Counted from the stretch's first letter, positions 46,950-58,944 are shown. The stretch: 64,000 nucleotides of DNA from Panax quinquefolius (GCA_020205615.1 CM035156.1:16519128-16583127); one strand, 5' to 3'. Translations and numbers: made by a program. Notes: generated by a model not told the origin, from the letters alone.

Positions 46950-47450
46950 CATGGGCTAAGAAAGCTTGACATCCGTTTTTTAATAAGCGAATAGCTTTAT
47001 GATTAGATATGATGATGATCGATTTTAATGGTTTAGTTGCTTGAATTAAATACAACGGGTTGGTTAGGAATATGAAAACTAACAACCTTACGAAAACAAT
47101 CAATTTTGGCATGATGAGTAGTTAACCAATCAATCCCTAAAATCACATCAAGTAGTAAGTATCTTTAAAGAGATAAAGGTCAACGGTGAGGTAATGGTGC
47201 CAACTTGAATCAAACAAGATTTATAAGCGATGGATGTGATGAAAGTTTCTCTAGCGGAGTTTCCACGAGATAGGTCAAAGTCTAATTTCTCCGGAGTCAA
47301 GTTTAAGCGTTGAGCACATGCGGGAGATATAAATGAATGGGTATGCCGGTGATCAAGTAAGGTATAAACTTGCGAAGAATTTATAAATAGCTTACCGTGA
47401 TCACCTCGTTTGGGTTCCTCGCATTATGACCGGTCACAACAAACGCTCTT
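46950..47450 (-). pseudogene. GypC aspartic protease region (broken)
   Basis: The reverse strand gives VYTLLDHG-like sequence near 47350-47370 at the active-site position, then KILA and WLTTHHAKIDC-type blocks near 47095-47165. It continues into the linker with NHKAIRLLKNGCQAFLAH (within 46852-47112). Confidence 0.7.
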
Positions 47451-47489
47451 CCGGAATCGTTGACTTTGACTTTTAGAGGGATCTTTTGA

Positions 47490-48690
47490 GTCACCGTCCC
47501 ATTGAACTAGGTTTTCATTCTTTGTCTGATCTCGAAAGCGATATGTCCTTCCTTTCCACAATTATAGCATACCTTGAATCTGTTGTGGGCGGTTTGGTGA
47601 TATGTCCCTCTTTTCCGCATTTGTAGCATATGGCCGGTGGTCGTTCTCCTCCTCTTAGAACCCGATTCTTTGCCAGCCTTTGTCATCTTCACATAGTCGT
47701 TGTTAAATCTCCTCTTTTTAAAATCTCCTCTGACTCGCTTTTTCTATTTTCATGGCCATGATTACCACCGGAGTGGTTACCATTTCTGTCCGTCTGTTTC
47801 TTTCTCCGCAGTTATCATTATTCTACATTGTTCGCTATATTTGATACGATCCACAGTTTGTGGTCCCTCGGTTGGTTAATATACTCGTTATCTCGCTCTA
47901 ATAATTGAGCCACATTTTACAACATCTCTGAATAAAGAAAATTTATGAGAAATGAGATCTTGGCGTATCTTGGGGTTTCAAACCTCTAAGAAACATCCGC
48001 GTCATCGTTCCTCATTCTCCACCAAATGAGGTGCAAACTGGATAACTCTATGAACTTTGCCTCGTCTTTGAGACACCGTCGTGTTGTTTTGTTCCAATCG
48101 ATGAACTCCACTTCCTTCATATAATGAACACTTTCGGAAAGTATTTGTCATTAAATAGCTTCTGAAATGTCTCCCAAGACATCTTTGAGTCTTGTTGGAT
48201 GGAGTGCGCTTCACGACTCCCACCGATGAGTCTGCCTCGCCACGGAACATAAAGGTGGCGAATGGAACCTTCTGTTCTCCGTGCATCCCAAGACATCGAA
48301 TATCTTGGTAATTTGTTTGACCCGTGTTTCCGCCGTGATCGGATCGGCTTTCCCTTAAATTACGGTGGTCCCACTCTCTTTGAGCTGCTTGGTTTGTGAC
48401 AACCCGTGAATTCTTATCATTTCCTCTGTATTTTGAACACGAGTTTCCACGTGCGATTTTTACATGAGCGCAAAAACTTCTAAACATCCCTCGTTCATCA
48501 TCATCGTTGGTGGTGTTGTTCACGGGAGGAACATTGCCCGACATGTTGCACGTTCTCCTCGTTGGTGAGTACAGGCATCTCCACGGTCTCATTTCCATTG
48601 TTAATATTCTCGGTCGACATTCTCAAAATCTTGTCGTAAAACAAGGGTTAATTAAGAAATCAATATATCACATAATATCCTATATCTTGA
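47490..48690 (-). pseudogene. GypC gag with zinc knuckle (broken)
   Basis: VCYNCGKEGHIAFE (within 47507-47692) is a CCHC knuckle with its last Cys lost, preceded by a degenerate CxxC block. In 48002-48598 are KVPFATFMFRGEADSSVG and other Gag-core segments matching GypB. The start is near 48595 (MEMRPWR), though an earlier in-frame start may exist upstream. Confidence 0.8.
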
Positions 48691-48790
48691 CCAACTAACA
48701 AATAAGCTTAGGTAGGACACACTTTAGCGAAGGATTTACTTCGTCTCTCCTCTCTAGTTTTATTCCCGATCTCATGGGAGATCATATCCT

Positions 48791-48804
48791 AAGCTACGAT
48801 ACCA
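48791..48804 (-). other. GypC primer-binding site
   Basis: The reverse complement reads TGGTATCGTAGCTT, near the tRNA-iMet-type site, 2 bp from the LTR. Confidence 0.7.
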
Positions 48805-48806
48805 AT

Positions 48807-51560
48807 TGTGGCGCCCCCAAAATAGGTATACATCACACCCATTCGAGTTGTTGTCGTCGTGGTATGCGAACAACTATAACTTTATTATTACAACAACAAT
48901 AAAGCTGTGAGTTTGAATACAAATATTATCTTCAGAAACAATATCTATACTCAAATAAATCCTCATCACATTTATTGATACATTATTTTACAAAAATGGT
49001 GAGGACTACTAAACAATCCTTTCTAAAACCTTCATTCCATTTCCAGAGCTAAATCTTTCATTTATATTCTCGCCTCACGAGAAAAATGGAACAAAAAGGA
49101 AAAGGTGAGCTCAACTAGCTCGATAAAGAATATTATGACTAAGATAATATCTGACAAATTATCGTTAGTCTTGAATGAGAAAAAATATAATAGAATCTGA
49201 TAGACAACAAATTTTAAATCAATATTATGGCGAAATAATAATTCATTAGAAGAGTTAAGTAGAGAATGCAAACTACTATCTTACATGTATGAATTTAAAA
49301 GTTCATCGTCTATCTTTTATCCTATAACATCAATCGATATACATACGGAATCAAATATTCATCTTTTACTACTGAGGCCGAAGATATTCATCGATTAGTC
49401 GTATTCATTTAAACACTGTTCATCTTTGCGCTCTGGGCGAAAGATATTCTTGAAAAATCATTCATCTTTGATATTCTTAAGAAATCTTCTGCACTAAAGA
49501 TATTCCATAATATCATCATTTAAGGCGAGGATGATGAAAATATTTTTTTTAAAAGCGAATCCGATTGAAACAAAATGACAAGGATTAAGGATTAAGGATT
49601 AAGTACTTGGTTTTATCCATTCGAAAAATACCTCAAAATAATCATAGTGGTGTAAAATTTAAGAATGATCAAAACATGGATCTGATCGAGTTAGTATCCG
49701 AATAGATGTTTTGAGACGAAAAGAAGAAATTTTATTTTTGATTGTATAATCTTAGTATCGTGAATAGTCTTTAGTATCGTGAATAGTAACTCAAACACCA
49801 AAAGATAGAAATTCCACAAAAAACATCTTCACGACTTAAGCTGAATAGTACTGCTTTCGTGAATAGTAACTTTCGTGAATAGTAACTCATGAATAGTAAC
49901 TTCGTGAATAGTAACTCATGAATAGTAACCCATGAATAAGTAACCCGAGCATGAAAAAGTTCCAAATTTGATAAAAACTTGGATCAACATTTCGATTATA
50001 ATGATATTGAAGAAATAATATCATTCTGAAAAAAATAATATCCACTTACCTCGAAAGATCGATCTTTCAAATTTAGAATCTGGATATAGTCTTTGAAGGA
50101 ACTTGCCACCGCCTAGCAATACTCAAAAGTATACTCAAAATACTCACAAGAATCAACTCGATTATATATAGAGAGAAAACTTGATTTACGGTGTGATTTT
50201 CAATTCTAACTAAGCACCTATTTATAGGAAAATCTTTAGAACACCAAAGCGAAAATTTAATAAAATAATAATATTTCTTAAAATATTCAAGCCCACCTTA
50301 GAAATCTGATTTCAGATCATTTATAACACATGTGAGCCACTCAATTACAACAAAAAACATTTTTCTTACAAAAAATATTTTAAACTCCCAAAAATCAATT
50401 ATTTCAGAGATTCGGAACTTCAATAATTCATAATAAATAGCCCTTTCATCAGAAAATTTGAATCTCGCGAGTTTTTATAGGAATTTCAATTCTCTACAAC
50501 TTTGCAGAAGAAAGTTTTCCAAATTCCAAATAGAAATTGACCGAAATCCACAAGCGGGCGATTTTACATTATAATCAAATTTGATCGATAAATGGGGTCC
50601 AAACATGTTTAACATGTTTTAAACATTTATTGCAACAAAAATACTCTTCCTCCTCGTATACTCATATATCCCACATTAGTTGTAAAAATATCACCAGTTA
50701 ATATATTATTAAAATAATATATTTAAATGAATTATTTTATCGAGAAAAGATAAAATATTAATTTTCAACAATTGTCATTTTAAAATTTTCTCCATCTATA
50801 TCCACATAAAATCAATATTTTCTCATCATATAAATCAATAATTAATTATTCACAAATAATATTACGAAATCCTGATATTGTGACCAGGCGGTTCAGGAAG
50901 AGGGGCTTTCGATAAAATTTCTTCTTTCTTGGCGTGCGATTAGGTGACCAAACCTCTCCTTAGAGCGAACTTTCTATACATTGCCAATAATGTTATCTAA
51001 TAATATTATTAGGATAATATGAATTATTGCTTCCGATAATGAAAAATCTTGTGTAATGACAATTATTGAAACAACGATATATAAAATATCAATGCGACAA
51101 TTATTAACTCGATAAAATCTTTGAGCGATAATTATTGTAACCATTATTGAGTAGTGCCTTCTTACGTAAGAATCGATAATTGGTGCAATACCATGTCTTC
51201 TTGTTGAACAACGAGTATTAGTGTGTTTTAACCAACCAAGGTATTCAATGATTATTAACAGTAACAACTTCTGTAGTTATTTAAAAATAACTTATATTTG
51301 TCGTTTTCTTCATCCAATAAACTTTCCAGTTATGGGGCCCACACATGGCTTGTAGTCGATGCGAATATTCTAAAGCGATGCACGATATTCCACGACCAAA
51401 CGAATATTCCCAACGATAATGAATATTTTATAACCACTTGCTTATTTTAAAATATTTAAGTATTTAACCCTTAACTATCCACATTAATCAAATCAACCCT
51501 TACTATTTCAAAATAATAAATAAAGGAAATTCCTTTTTATTTAAAAATTTGGTCTTCTGA
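48807..51560 (-). repeat. GypC 5' LTR, 2754 bp
   Basis: Co-linear with 41303-44042. It contains a reverse TATA box at 50218-50226, the short-repeat array at 49740-49945 and stem-loop units at 49360-49510. It closes TCTTCTGA like its partner. Confidence 0.9.
50218..50226 (-). promoter_or_regulatory. TATA-like box of GypC 5' LTR
   Basis: TATAAATAG on the - strand. As part of the 5' LTR this would be the element's own promoter. Confidence 0.5.
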
Positions 51561-51565
51561 ACTTA
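51561..51565. repeat. GypC right target duplication, ACTTA
   Basis: Exact copy of 41298-41302. Confidence 0.9.
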
Positions 51566-52287
51566 ACCCAAGAGCAATATATTCATTTGATGCTAAAGTC
51601 GTTTAGCATGGCGAACTCGAGAGATGTCATATAGATGAGATTATGGAGTGTATCTCTCTTAATAGTCCCCACAGACTCGAAGAGAGATCACACGATGACT
51701 ATCATGTATCTGATAATGAAATATCTGAGACTGATGTTGATCAATCATATTACGGAGAAGTTCACTTGTGGTCGTTGAAAAACATCTTAAAGTTCTTAAC
51801 TTGACACTAAGGATGTGATCGTATTCATGGTGGGTCTTAATTAAAACTAGAGGCTTAACAGACTCAAGTTTTTCGAATGCAGACACGAAGATGATGAGAA
51901 AATCCACTTTAAGGTAAAGTGTTACCTTGAGCGGTGGTGCGATTGAATTGGAAAGGTTCCAAACAATGAAAAAAGAGTTGTTGGTTTAGTGATAAAGACA
52001 AAGTATATAGCTATAAATGAAGGCTTGCAAGTTGATTGTTTGGATTAAAAGTTCATTACGAGAACTAGGAATAGTTCCCAAGTCTCATCTTGGATCTAAA
52101 CATGTGTTGTGGCACTTTCATTTGATTATTAGAATCATTGAAAGATGGGAAATCACTATAGAGATAGTGGACTCTCAAGAACAACATTACATATCCATTA
52201 ACTAAAAGCTTATCCAACAATGGGGGGATAATCGTCACTTAGAGAAGAAAGAGTATGAGATACCATGACGATTGGCTTTTTGTGCAA
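51566..52287 (+). pseudogene. CopA RT end and RNase H remnant
   Basis: It resumes pol after GypC. An EQYIHLMLKSFSMANSREM-type segment is at about 51570-51625. RNase H blocks follow: the AKYIAI region near 52000, then VWIKSSLRELGIVPKSHLG and SKHVLWHFHLIIR (52017-52205) in shifting frames. Corresponds to CopB 33040-33740. Confidence 0.65.
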
Positions 52288-52297
52288 AGTGGGAGAT
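52285..52297 (+). other. CopA polypurine tract
   Basis: GCAAAGTGGGAGA(T) directly before the 3' LTR start TGAAAGTAGTATG. Confidence 0.8.
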
Positions 52298-53416
52298 TGA
52301 AAGTAGTATGCACACAAAAGCCATCATGTTTGATGATAAAGCATATACTTTGTAACAATCTTATTCATTTATTAATAAAAAGTATTAATTTATTAAAGGC
52401 TTTTAATTATCTACGTGATCTTTGTTTTATAATATGTGATAAACCCATAGTTTTAAGCGATGCTTTTAGAATAATGATGATGATCATTCTAATGAGATCT
52501 AAATTCTTAGAAAGCTTAAAACTAAAATAGTTCCCAATCGTTGGATTACTAAATTGGGGATTAGTGAATCCGGATAGATTGGTACATCGTTAACTGCTTC
52601 ATTGGATGAGGATGATTGATCTCGTGATCATTTGTGTGGAGACAACTAAAGCAAGTATGTGTAGTCTTATTAGAATAAGTTCAACTTTGAGCGTTGGCTC
52701 ATTAAGGAATACTAATGGAGTTTTATTTGCTGTCGATAGAAATTCACAGTGATAGTAGTCTGAAGTAATCCTTGGACTTGAGATCATCATAATATCTTGT
52801 GTATGATGAGTTATACTTTGACTTATTCCTTAAGACCCTTAGGGTATATCAAAGGGTATCTTGGGTATAATAAGTTGTACATGGAGATAATGTATGATCG
52901 ATAAAGAATCTATCACTTACAATAAAGAAGAGAAATGTCTATGTGATTCGATAAATGACAACCCGGTAGTCCTTGGCGGCGAAATGAAATTAGAAAGGAG
53001 TTTCTAATTTGCATTATTTGAGTTGTGCATTTAAGGATCGAAATACATATAATTAAATAAAATAAGACTTGACAATAATTCCATGTCTTATATTTAATTG
53101 GGACATTGTATGGTGGAAGGATTGAATTGTCACGATAACTATTTACTCAAAGGTTCTTTAATGATTAATGTTGAAATCTATATTATCCGGAAAGTCGTTG
53201 ATCGATAGGGAGGCTTATCCTATTGTAGAATAAATATTATTTATTTAAATAAATTAATTATTTAATTTATTTATTTAAATAAGATTAGAATTATTCTAAT
53301 TGATTTATTCACAACCGGTTTAATATGGAGAACCTAAAGGTCACACCATAAAAGGAAGAATAATTATTTAAGAAGTTAATGGCATAATCGTAATAATATG
53401 TTAAGTATATTTAATT

Positions 53417-53421
53417 TAATC
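53417..53421. repeat. Left target duplication of solo LTR S2, TAATC
   Basis: TAATC, repeated at 56143-56147. The intact site TTTAATCTATGG is seen in the 5' LTR near 22450. Confidence 0.92.
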
Positions 53422-56142
53422 TGTAAGACCCCGAAATTTTTAAATAAAAGGAATTTCCTTTATTTATTATTTTGAAATAGTAAGGGTTGATTTGATTAAT
53501 GTGGATAGTTAAGGGTTAAATACGCAAATATTTCAAAATAAGCAAGGTTATAAAATATTCATTATCGTCGGGAAATATTAGTTTGGTGCGTGGAATATTA
53601 AATCTTTGTCGAGAATATTAAATGCTGACGGCCTTGTTATAGTGTGTAGGCCCATAGTAGCGATTGGATGAAAAAATGAAAATATAAGTTGTTTTTAAAT
53701 AACTTGGCGTGGTTATTCTGAGATTAATCTTTGTTGGAATACGGTGGTTAAAACACACTAATACTCGTTGTTGAGCGATGGCGCACGGTATTGCACCAAT
53801 TATTGATTATTACGTGAAAGGCACTACTCAATAATAGTTCTGATAATTCTTATTCGATTATTTTATTGAGTTAATAATTCTTTGCGTTGATATTTTATAT
53901 TCTTTGTTGTTTGATAATTGTCATTACTGCGGTATTTTTCATTATCGAAGCAATAATTCATATTATCTGAATAATATTATTAGATAACATTATTGGCAAT
54001 GTCTAGAAAGTTACATCTAAGGAGAGGTTTGGTCACCTAATTGCGCGGCAGGTAAGAAGAAATTCTTATTGGAGAGCCCCTCTTTCTGAGGCGCTGCACA
54101 GTTGTCAATATTGTGATTACGTAATATTATTTGTGAATAATTAATTATTAATTTATATGATGAGAAAAATATTGATTTTATGTGGATATAGATGGAGAAA
54201 ATTTTTAAAATGACAATTGTTGAAAATTAATATTTTATCTTTTTTACGATAAAATAATTTATTTAAATATATTATTTTAATAATATAATAACGGTGATAT
54301 TTTTACAACGAATGTGGGATATATGAGTATCTGAGGAGGAAGAGTATTTTGTTGCAATAAATGTTTAAAACATGTTAAATATGTCGGTGGACCCCATTTA
54401 TTGGTTGAAATTTGATTATAACTTTGTAAAATCGCCCCGTTTGTGGATTTCGGTCAATTTCTATTTGGAATTTGGAAAAACTTTCTTCTGCAAAGTTGTA
54501 GAGAATTGAAATTCCTATAAAAACTCATGAGATTCAAATTTTTTTGATGAAAGGGCTATTTATTATGAATTATTGAAGTTAAAAGCTCAAAATAATTGAT
54601 TTTTGGGAGTTTAAAATATTTTTTGTAAGAAAAACGTTTTTTATTGTAATTGAGTGGCTCACATGTGTTATAAATGATCTGAAATCAGATTTCTAAGGTG
54701 GGCTTGAATATTTTTAAGAAATATTATTATTTTATTAAATTTTTACTGCTTTGGTGTTACAAGCGTTTTCCTATAAATAGGGTCTTGGGTTAGAATTGAA
54801 AATCACACCGAAAGCTGAAGTTTTCTCTCTCTATATTATCGGCGTATTCTTGTGAGTATTTTGAGTATACTTTGAGTATTGCTAGGCGGTGCAAGTTCCT
54901 TCAAAGACTATACGGTATTACAATAGAAATCTTGATCTTTCGAGGTAAGGGATATTATTTTTTGTAATGATATTATTTCTTCAATATCATTATCTTTGAA
55001 ATGTTGATCTGAAGTTTTATCAAATTTGGAACTTTTTCATGTCGGAGTTCTTATTCACGAGTTCTTATTCATGAGTTACTTATTCACGATTCTTATTCAC
55101 GATCTTATTATTCACGAAGCGTGAAGATTTTTTTGGAATTTCTATCTTTTGGTGTCTGAGATTCTTATTCACGTATCTGGCCTTTATTCACGTGATATCT
55201 GACACTATTCACGTATCTGATTATATACTAGAAAAATAAAATTTCTTCTTTTAAATCCAAAACATCTATTCGGATCTAACTCTCGATTGTATCCATGTTT
55301 TTGATCATTCTTGAATTTTACACCACTATGATTATTTTTGAGGTATTTTTTGACGTGGATAAAACCAAGTACGAATCCTTAATCCTTAATCCTTGTCATT
55401 TTGTTTCATTTGGATTCGTTTCTTTAAAAAATATTTTCATCATCCTCGTCTTAAATGATGATATTATTATGGAATATCTTTGGCACGTAGTCGATGATGA
55501 ATGATTTACGAAGAATATCTTTGGCCGTAGTGCAAAGATGAGCAGTGTTTAAATGAACATGACCAATCGATGAATATCTTTGGCTGTAGTGCAAAGATGA
55601 ATATTTGATTCGGATGTATATTGATTGATGTTACGAGGATAAAAGATGAGCGATGAACTTTTAAATTCATACATAGAAGATAGTAGTTTGCATTCTCTAC
55701 TTAACTCTTCTAATGAATTATTATTTCATTATGAATATTGATTTAAAATTTGTTGTCTATTGTATTCTATTATATTTTTCTCTGTTGAAGACTAACGATA
55801 ATTTGTTGTATATTATCTTAGTCATAATATTCTTTCTTGAGCTAGTTGAAATTCACCCTTTTCCTTTTTTGTTCCATTTTTCTCGGGAGGCGAGAATATA
55901 GCGAAATCAATCGGGGTATGGAATGAAGGTTTTAGAAAGGATTGTTTAGTAGTCCTCACCATTTTATAAAATAATGTATCAATAAATTTGATGAGGATTT
56001 ATTTGAGTATAGATATTATCTAGAAGATAATATTTGTATTCAAACTCACGATTTCTTGTTGTAATAATAAAGTTGTAGTTGTTTTACATACTATGTATTG
56101 ACAACTCGAATAGGTAATGTATACTATTTTGAGGGCATCACA
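53422..56142 (+). mobile_element. Gypsy solo LTR S2, 2721 bp
   Basis: TGTAAGACCCC...GGGCATCACA, flanked by an exact 5-bp duplication, with no internal gypsy sequence. It is of the GypB/GypC subfamily. It contains a TATA box at 54772-54780, the TTACTATTCACG-type array (55040-55215) and two ATCTTTGG-GCAAAGATGA stem-loop units (about 55480-55605). It probably arose by recombination between the two LTRs of a full element. Confidence 0.95.
54772..54780 (+). promoter_or_regulatory. TATA-like box of solo LTR S2
   Basis: TATAAATAG, in the CCTATAAATAGG context shared by the subfamily. Confidence 0.5.
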
Positions 56143-56147
56143 TAATC
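56143..56147. repeat. Right target duplication of solo LTR S2, TAATC
   Basis: Exact copy of 53417-53421. Confidence 0.92.
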
Positions 56148-56889
56148 TATGGTGATAGAATAAATTAAATAGCTTAATATTTATTATTTAATATTTTAGA
56201 AATATTAAATATAAATTAATAAGAGGAGTCTTATTAATATTATTACAATTATTATTATTTTAATTTCTAAAGAGTTTAGGAATTAATTTAATATAAATAC
56301 TCTCATTTATTCTAATTGGATTAGGAAGGAAAATTAGTTAAAGGAGTTTAATTAATTATCCTAATAAGATTAGGAGAGCAATTAATTAAAAGAATTTAAT
56401 TAATTAAATAAAACCCAATTCCTTAATTGTTAAGGTGGGTTGCCACATCTATTAATAAGAGGAGTCTTATTATGGGTGGGGCGTTGTTGACTTTGACAAC
56501 TACGTAATAATTCCAATTTGTTGGGAGAATACACTTTTCATAGAGATAGAAAAACTAGGGTTTAATGAACCACCCTTCTTCTTGAATTTTCTTCTTCCTT
56601 GGTGGATCACCTCTGAGAGGCCAAATATTTGGGTGGCTAATGTTGATCTAAGGAAGGAACCAAACCCGGTGGATTCAAGTTGAACGCGAAAAGAATTGGA
56701 GGTGAACTTGTACCTGAGGAAGCTCGATCTTCAAGGGTATGATTTTATTCTTCATCTTTTCGTTTAATTAATAATTGTGCATAAAGGGTGATCCGGGTAT
56801 ATGGTTTGTAAATTTTTTAAACTCTGATTTTACACGCTTCCGCATTATTTTGCAATTTGATTGCGTTCATGAATATTACAAACCTAACA

Positions 56890-57222
56890 CCCACCCCTTT
56901 ATCCACCTACCCCACTCCCACCCCATCCCATCCCATCCCCCCTCCCCTTTATTTCTAAGAATGAAATATGTGTTAAATTTTTAATATAAATTGAATTTAA
57001 GTTAAATTTGAACATTTGAGGGTATTTAGGTCACTTTCTAATTATTTATTTCATTCTTAGATGTATTCCTAACATCAACCAAACATGTACATGGAATATT
57101 AAAAAATCATTCCATTCCCTTCCTTATTCCATTCCCTCATCTATTTCATTCCCTACTCATTTCAACTAGAATGGAATAAATCATTCCAATTTTCATTCCA
57201 TTCCTTCAATCCAAACGCAACT
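56890..57222 (-). mobile_element. MITE M1, right half
   Basis: CCCACCCC repeats, then sequence that is the reverse complement of 61046-61262 in the intact copy, ending CAATCCAAACGCAACT. With 20604-21319 it makes one element of about 1.05 kb. Outer flanks (TTG and TAA) do not match, so the termini have decayed or a base was misread. Confidence 0.75.
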
Positions 57223-57342
57223 TAAGAGTATATATGTAGCAAATTAGTCGGAATATAGCTTTGCAGTTTGCTCATGACCATCATGGGTAACCCAAAATGG
57301 TGAGAAAAGAGTATGTATTGTGAAAGTTTTCAGCTAAATTAT

Positions 57343-57351
57343 AATTATAAA
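57343..57351. repeat. Left target duplication of foldback element, AATTATAAA
   Basis: A 9-bp sequence repeated exactly at 58424-58432. Confidence 0.8.
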
Positions 57352-58423
57352 GGGCTAATGACAAAACTGTCTCCCCAAGTTTAAACAAAAATCAATTTGA
57401 TACTTAAAGTTTGGGAATGTTCAATCAATACCTCTAAGTATTTTAAAATAACAAATGTGTTCCCTTTTGGCCGAACCGACCAATTTTTTGCCGGAATACG
57501 GTTTGACTACCTTGTTTGTATTTTGACTTTCTCAATACATTTGACTTGTATTTAATAAGTATTTTCTCAAATAATGTTTGTTCATTTCCCCAACATTTAA
57601 ATTAAAAAAAATAAAAGCTTAACATTATTTATAAAATCAATGACAATAAATAATAAATTAAATATAAATATAAATTTTCTTTTGAGTGACATTAGATCTA
57701 CAAATAAAATATTTTCATGAAATAAATATAAAATAAATAAATAAATTATAAAAAAAGAAAGATAATTATTCTGTAAATATCTCAAATACAAAACTTTGGT
57801 TCGATAAATATCTCATCATTATTCTGTAATTCTCAAATAATGTTACGTAATGTATTGATGTTTTTAATTTTGTCTTCTTATCATTGATGTTTTTGTAATT
57901 AAACAAATTAAATATAATATATTTTTTGTTATTTTGTAATTGCTTTTTTTATAAGTTATGATTTTTTTTTTATTTTGTCTTTTTACCATTGATGTTTTAT
58001 TTTATTTTTATTTTAGTTTCTTCTTTAACGAGACTTTATGATTTTAATATTTTTTTTCATAAAAATATTTTATTTATAGATCTAATGTGTCACTCAAAAG
58101 GAAATTATATTTATATTAAATATATTATTTATTGTCACTGATTTTATAAATAATGTTAAGATTTTATTTTTTTAAATTTAAATGTTGGGGGAAATGAACA
58201 AACATTATTTGAGAAAATATTTGTTAAATACAAATCAAATACAATTCAAATGTATTGAGAAGGTCAAAGTACAAAAAAGGTAGTCAAACCGTATTCTGAC
58301 AAAAAATTGGTCGGTCCGGCCAAAAGGTAACACATTTGTTGTTTTAAAATACTTAGAAGTATTGATTGAACATTCCCAAATTTTGAGTGTCAAATTAATT
58401 TTCGTCCAAACTTAGAGGGACCC
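57352..58423. mobile_element. MULE-like foldback element, 1072 bp, long TIRs
   Basis: Arms of about 370 bp pair end to end: GGGAATGTTCAATCAATACC (left) with GATTGAACATTCCC (right), the GGCCGAACCGACCAATTTT type block with AAAATTGGTCGGTCCGGCC, and ATTTGAGAAAATA partners. A 9-bp direct duplication (AATTATAAA) flanks it, the size typical of Mutator-like elements. The right terminus lacks about 14 bp present in the left. No transposase. The centre is AT-rich low complexity. Confidence 0.8.
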
Positions 58424-58432
58424 AATTATAAA
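58424..58432. repeat. Right target duplication of foldback element, AATTATAAA
   Basis: Exact copy of 57343-57351. Confidence 0.8.
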
Positions 58433-58904
58433 TTATGTGCATAAATGAGATAATTTAAAATTAAAAATGACTTCATCCTAACTTATCATATCTTATCGCA
58501 TATACTTTCTCTTTAGTCGTAATCCTTTCTCTTTAGTCGTAATCTAACTTTTTCATCGACATATGTATGATTTCCCATTAAAAAACATTAGCTATTACAG
58601 TGATATCAAGTTATTTTTATCACAAGATATATGATAGAGAAGAAAGAATTTTGTGAATTAATACTATCAATGATCATTATTCATTTATGTGTCTTAGAAT
58701 TAATCTTAGACTTGGGTGACAACGTGTGTCTTGAATGACTGAAAGTGGAGTACTCTTTAAATCTAATTGTATATATACTTATTTAAAGTTTAGTTCTCAA
58801 TCGATGTGAGATATATAAATTTTTATTTATCATCTTTAACAATGGTAAAATTTTCATTTATTACCTCATGAATTTGAACTTTTAATACTTAATTTTAATT
58901 TACT

Positions 58905-58944
<40 letters not shown>

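Larger units (their letters stand above)
41303..51560 (-). mobile_element. GypC: full-length Ty3/gypsy chromovirus, 10.26 kb
   Basis: Two full LTRs (41303-44042 and 48807-51560), primer site, gag, protease, RT, RNase H, integrase, chromodomain-like end and polypurine tract, all in one orientation, flanked by the exact 5-bp duplication ACTTA. It belongs to the same subfamily as GypB. It is inserted in CopA's RT/RNase H region. Frames are broken in many places, but motifs are well conserved, so this is a fairly recent insertion. Confidence 0.93.
21320..56889 (+). mobile_element. CopA: Ty1/copia LTR retrotransposon containing four later insertions
   Basis: The 5' LTR is 21320-23204 and the 3' LTR 52298-56889. 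The interior can be followed across three interruptions as 23205-24451, 28510-31149, 40524-41302 and 51566-52297. Removing the insertions joins homologous sequence that CopB shows uninterrupted. The native length is about 7.7 kb. Gag, protease, an integrase part, the RT end and RNase H are recognisable, but most of RT is absent. It inserted into the CCCACC tract of MITE M1. Flanks share CCACC, but that is uninformative inside this repeat. Confidence 0.85.
52298..56889 (+). repeat. CopA 3' LTR, split by solo LTR S2
   Basis: It starts TGAAAGTAGTATGCACAC and ends ACAAACCTAACA at 56889. Removing the 2721-bp solo LTR and one 5-bp duplication leaves 1866 bp, against 1885 bp for the 5' LTR. Confidence 0.9.

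Noticed and set aside
57597..57791. Hydrophobic reverse ORF (FIIYLFILYLF type), considered as a membrane protein
   Set aside because: AT-rich centre of the MULE-like foldback. Composition alone gives the hydrophobicity.
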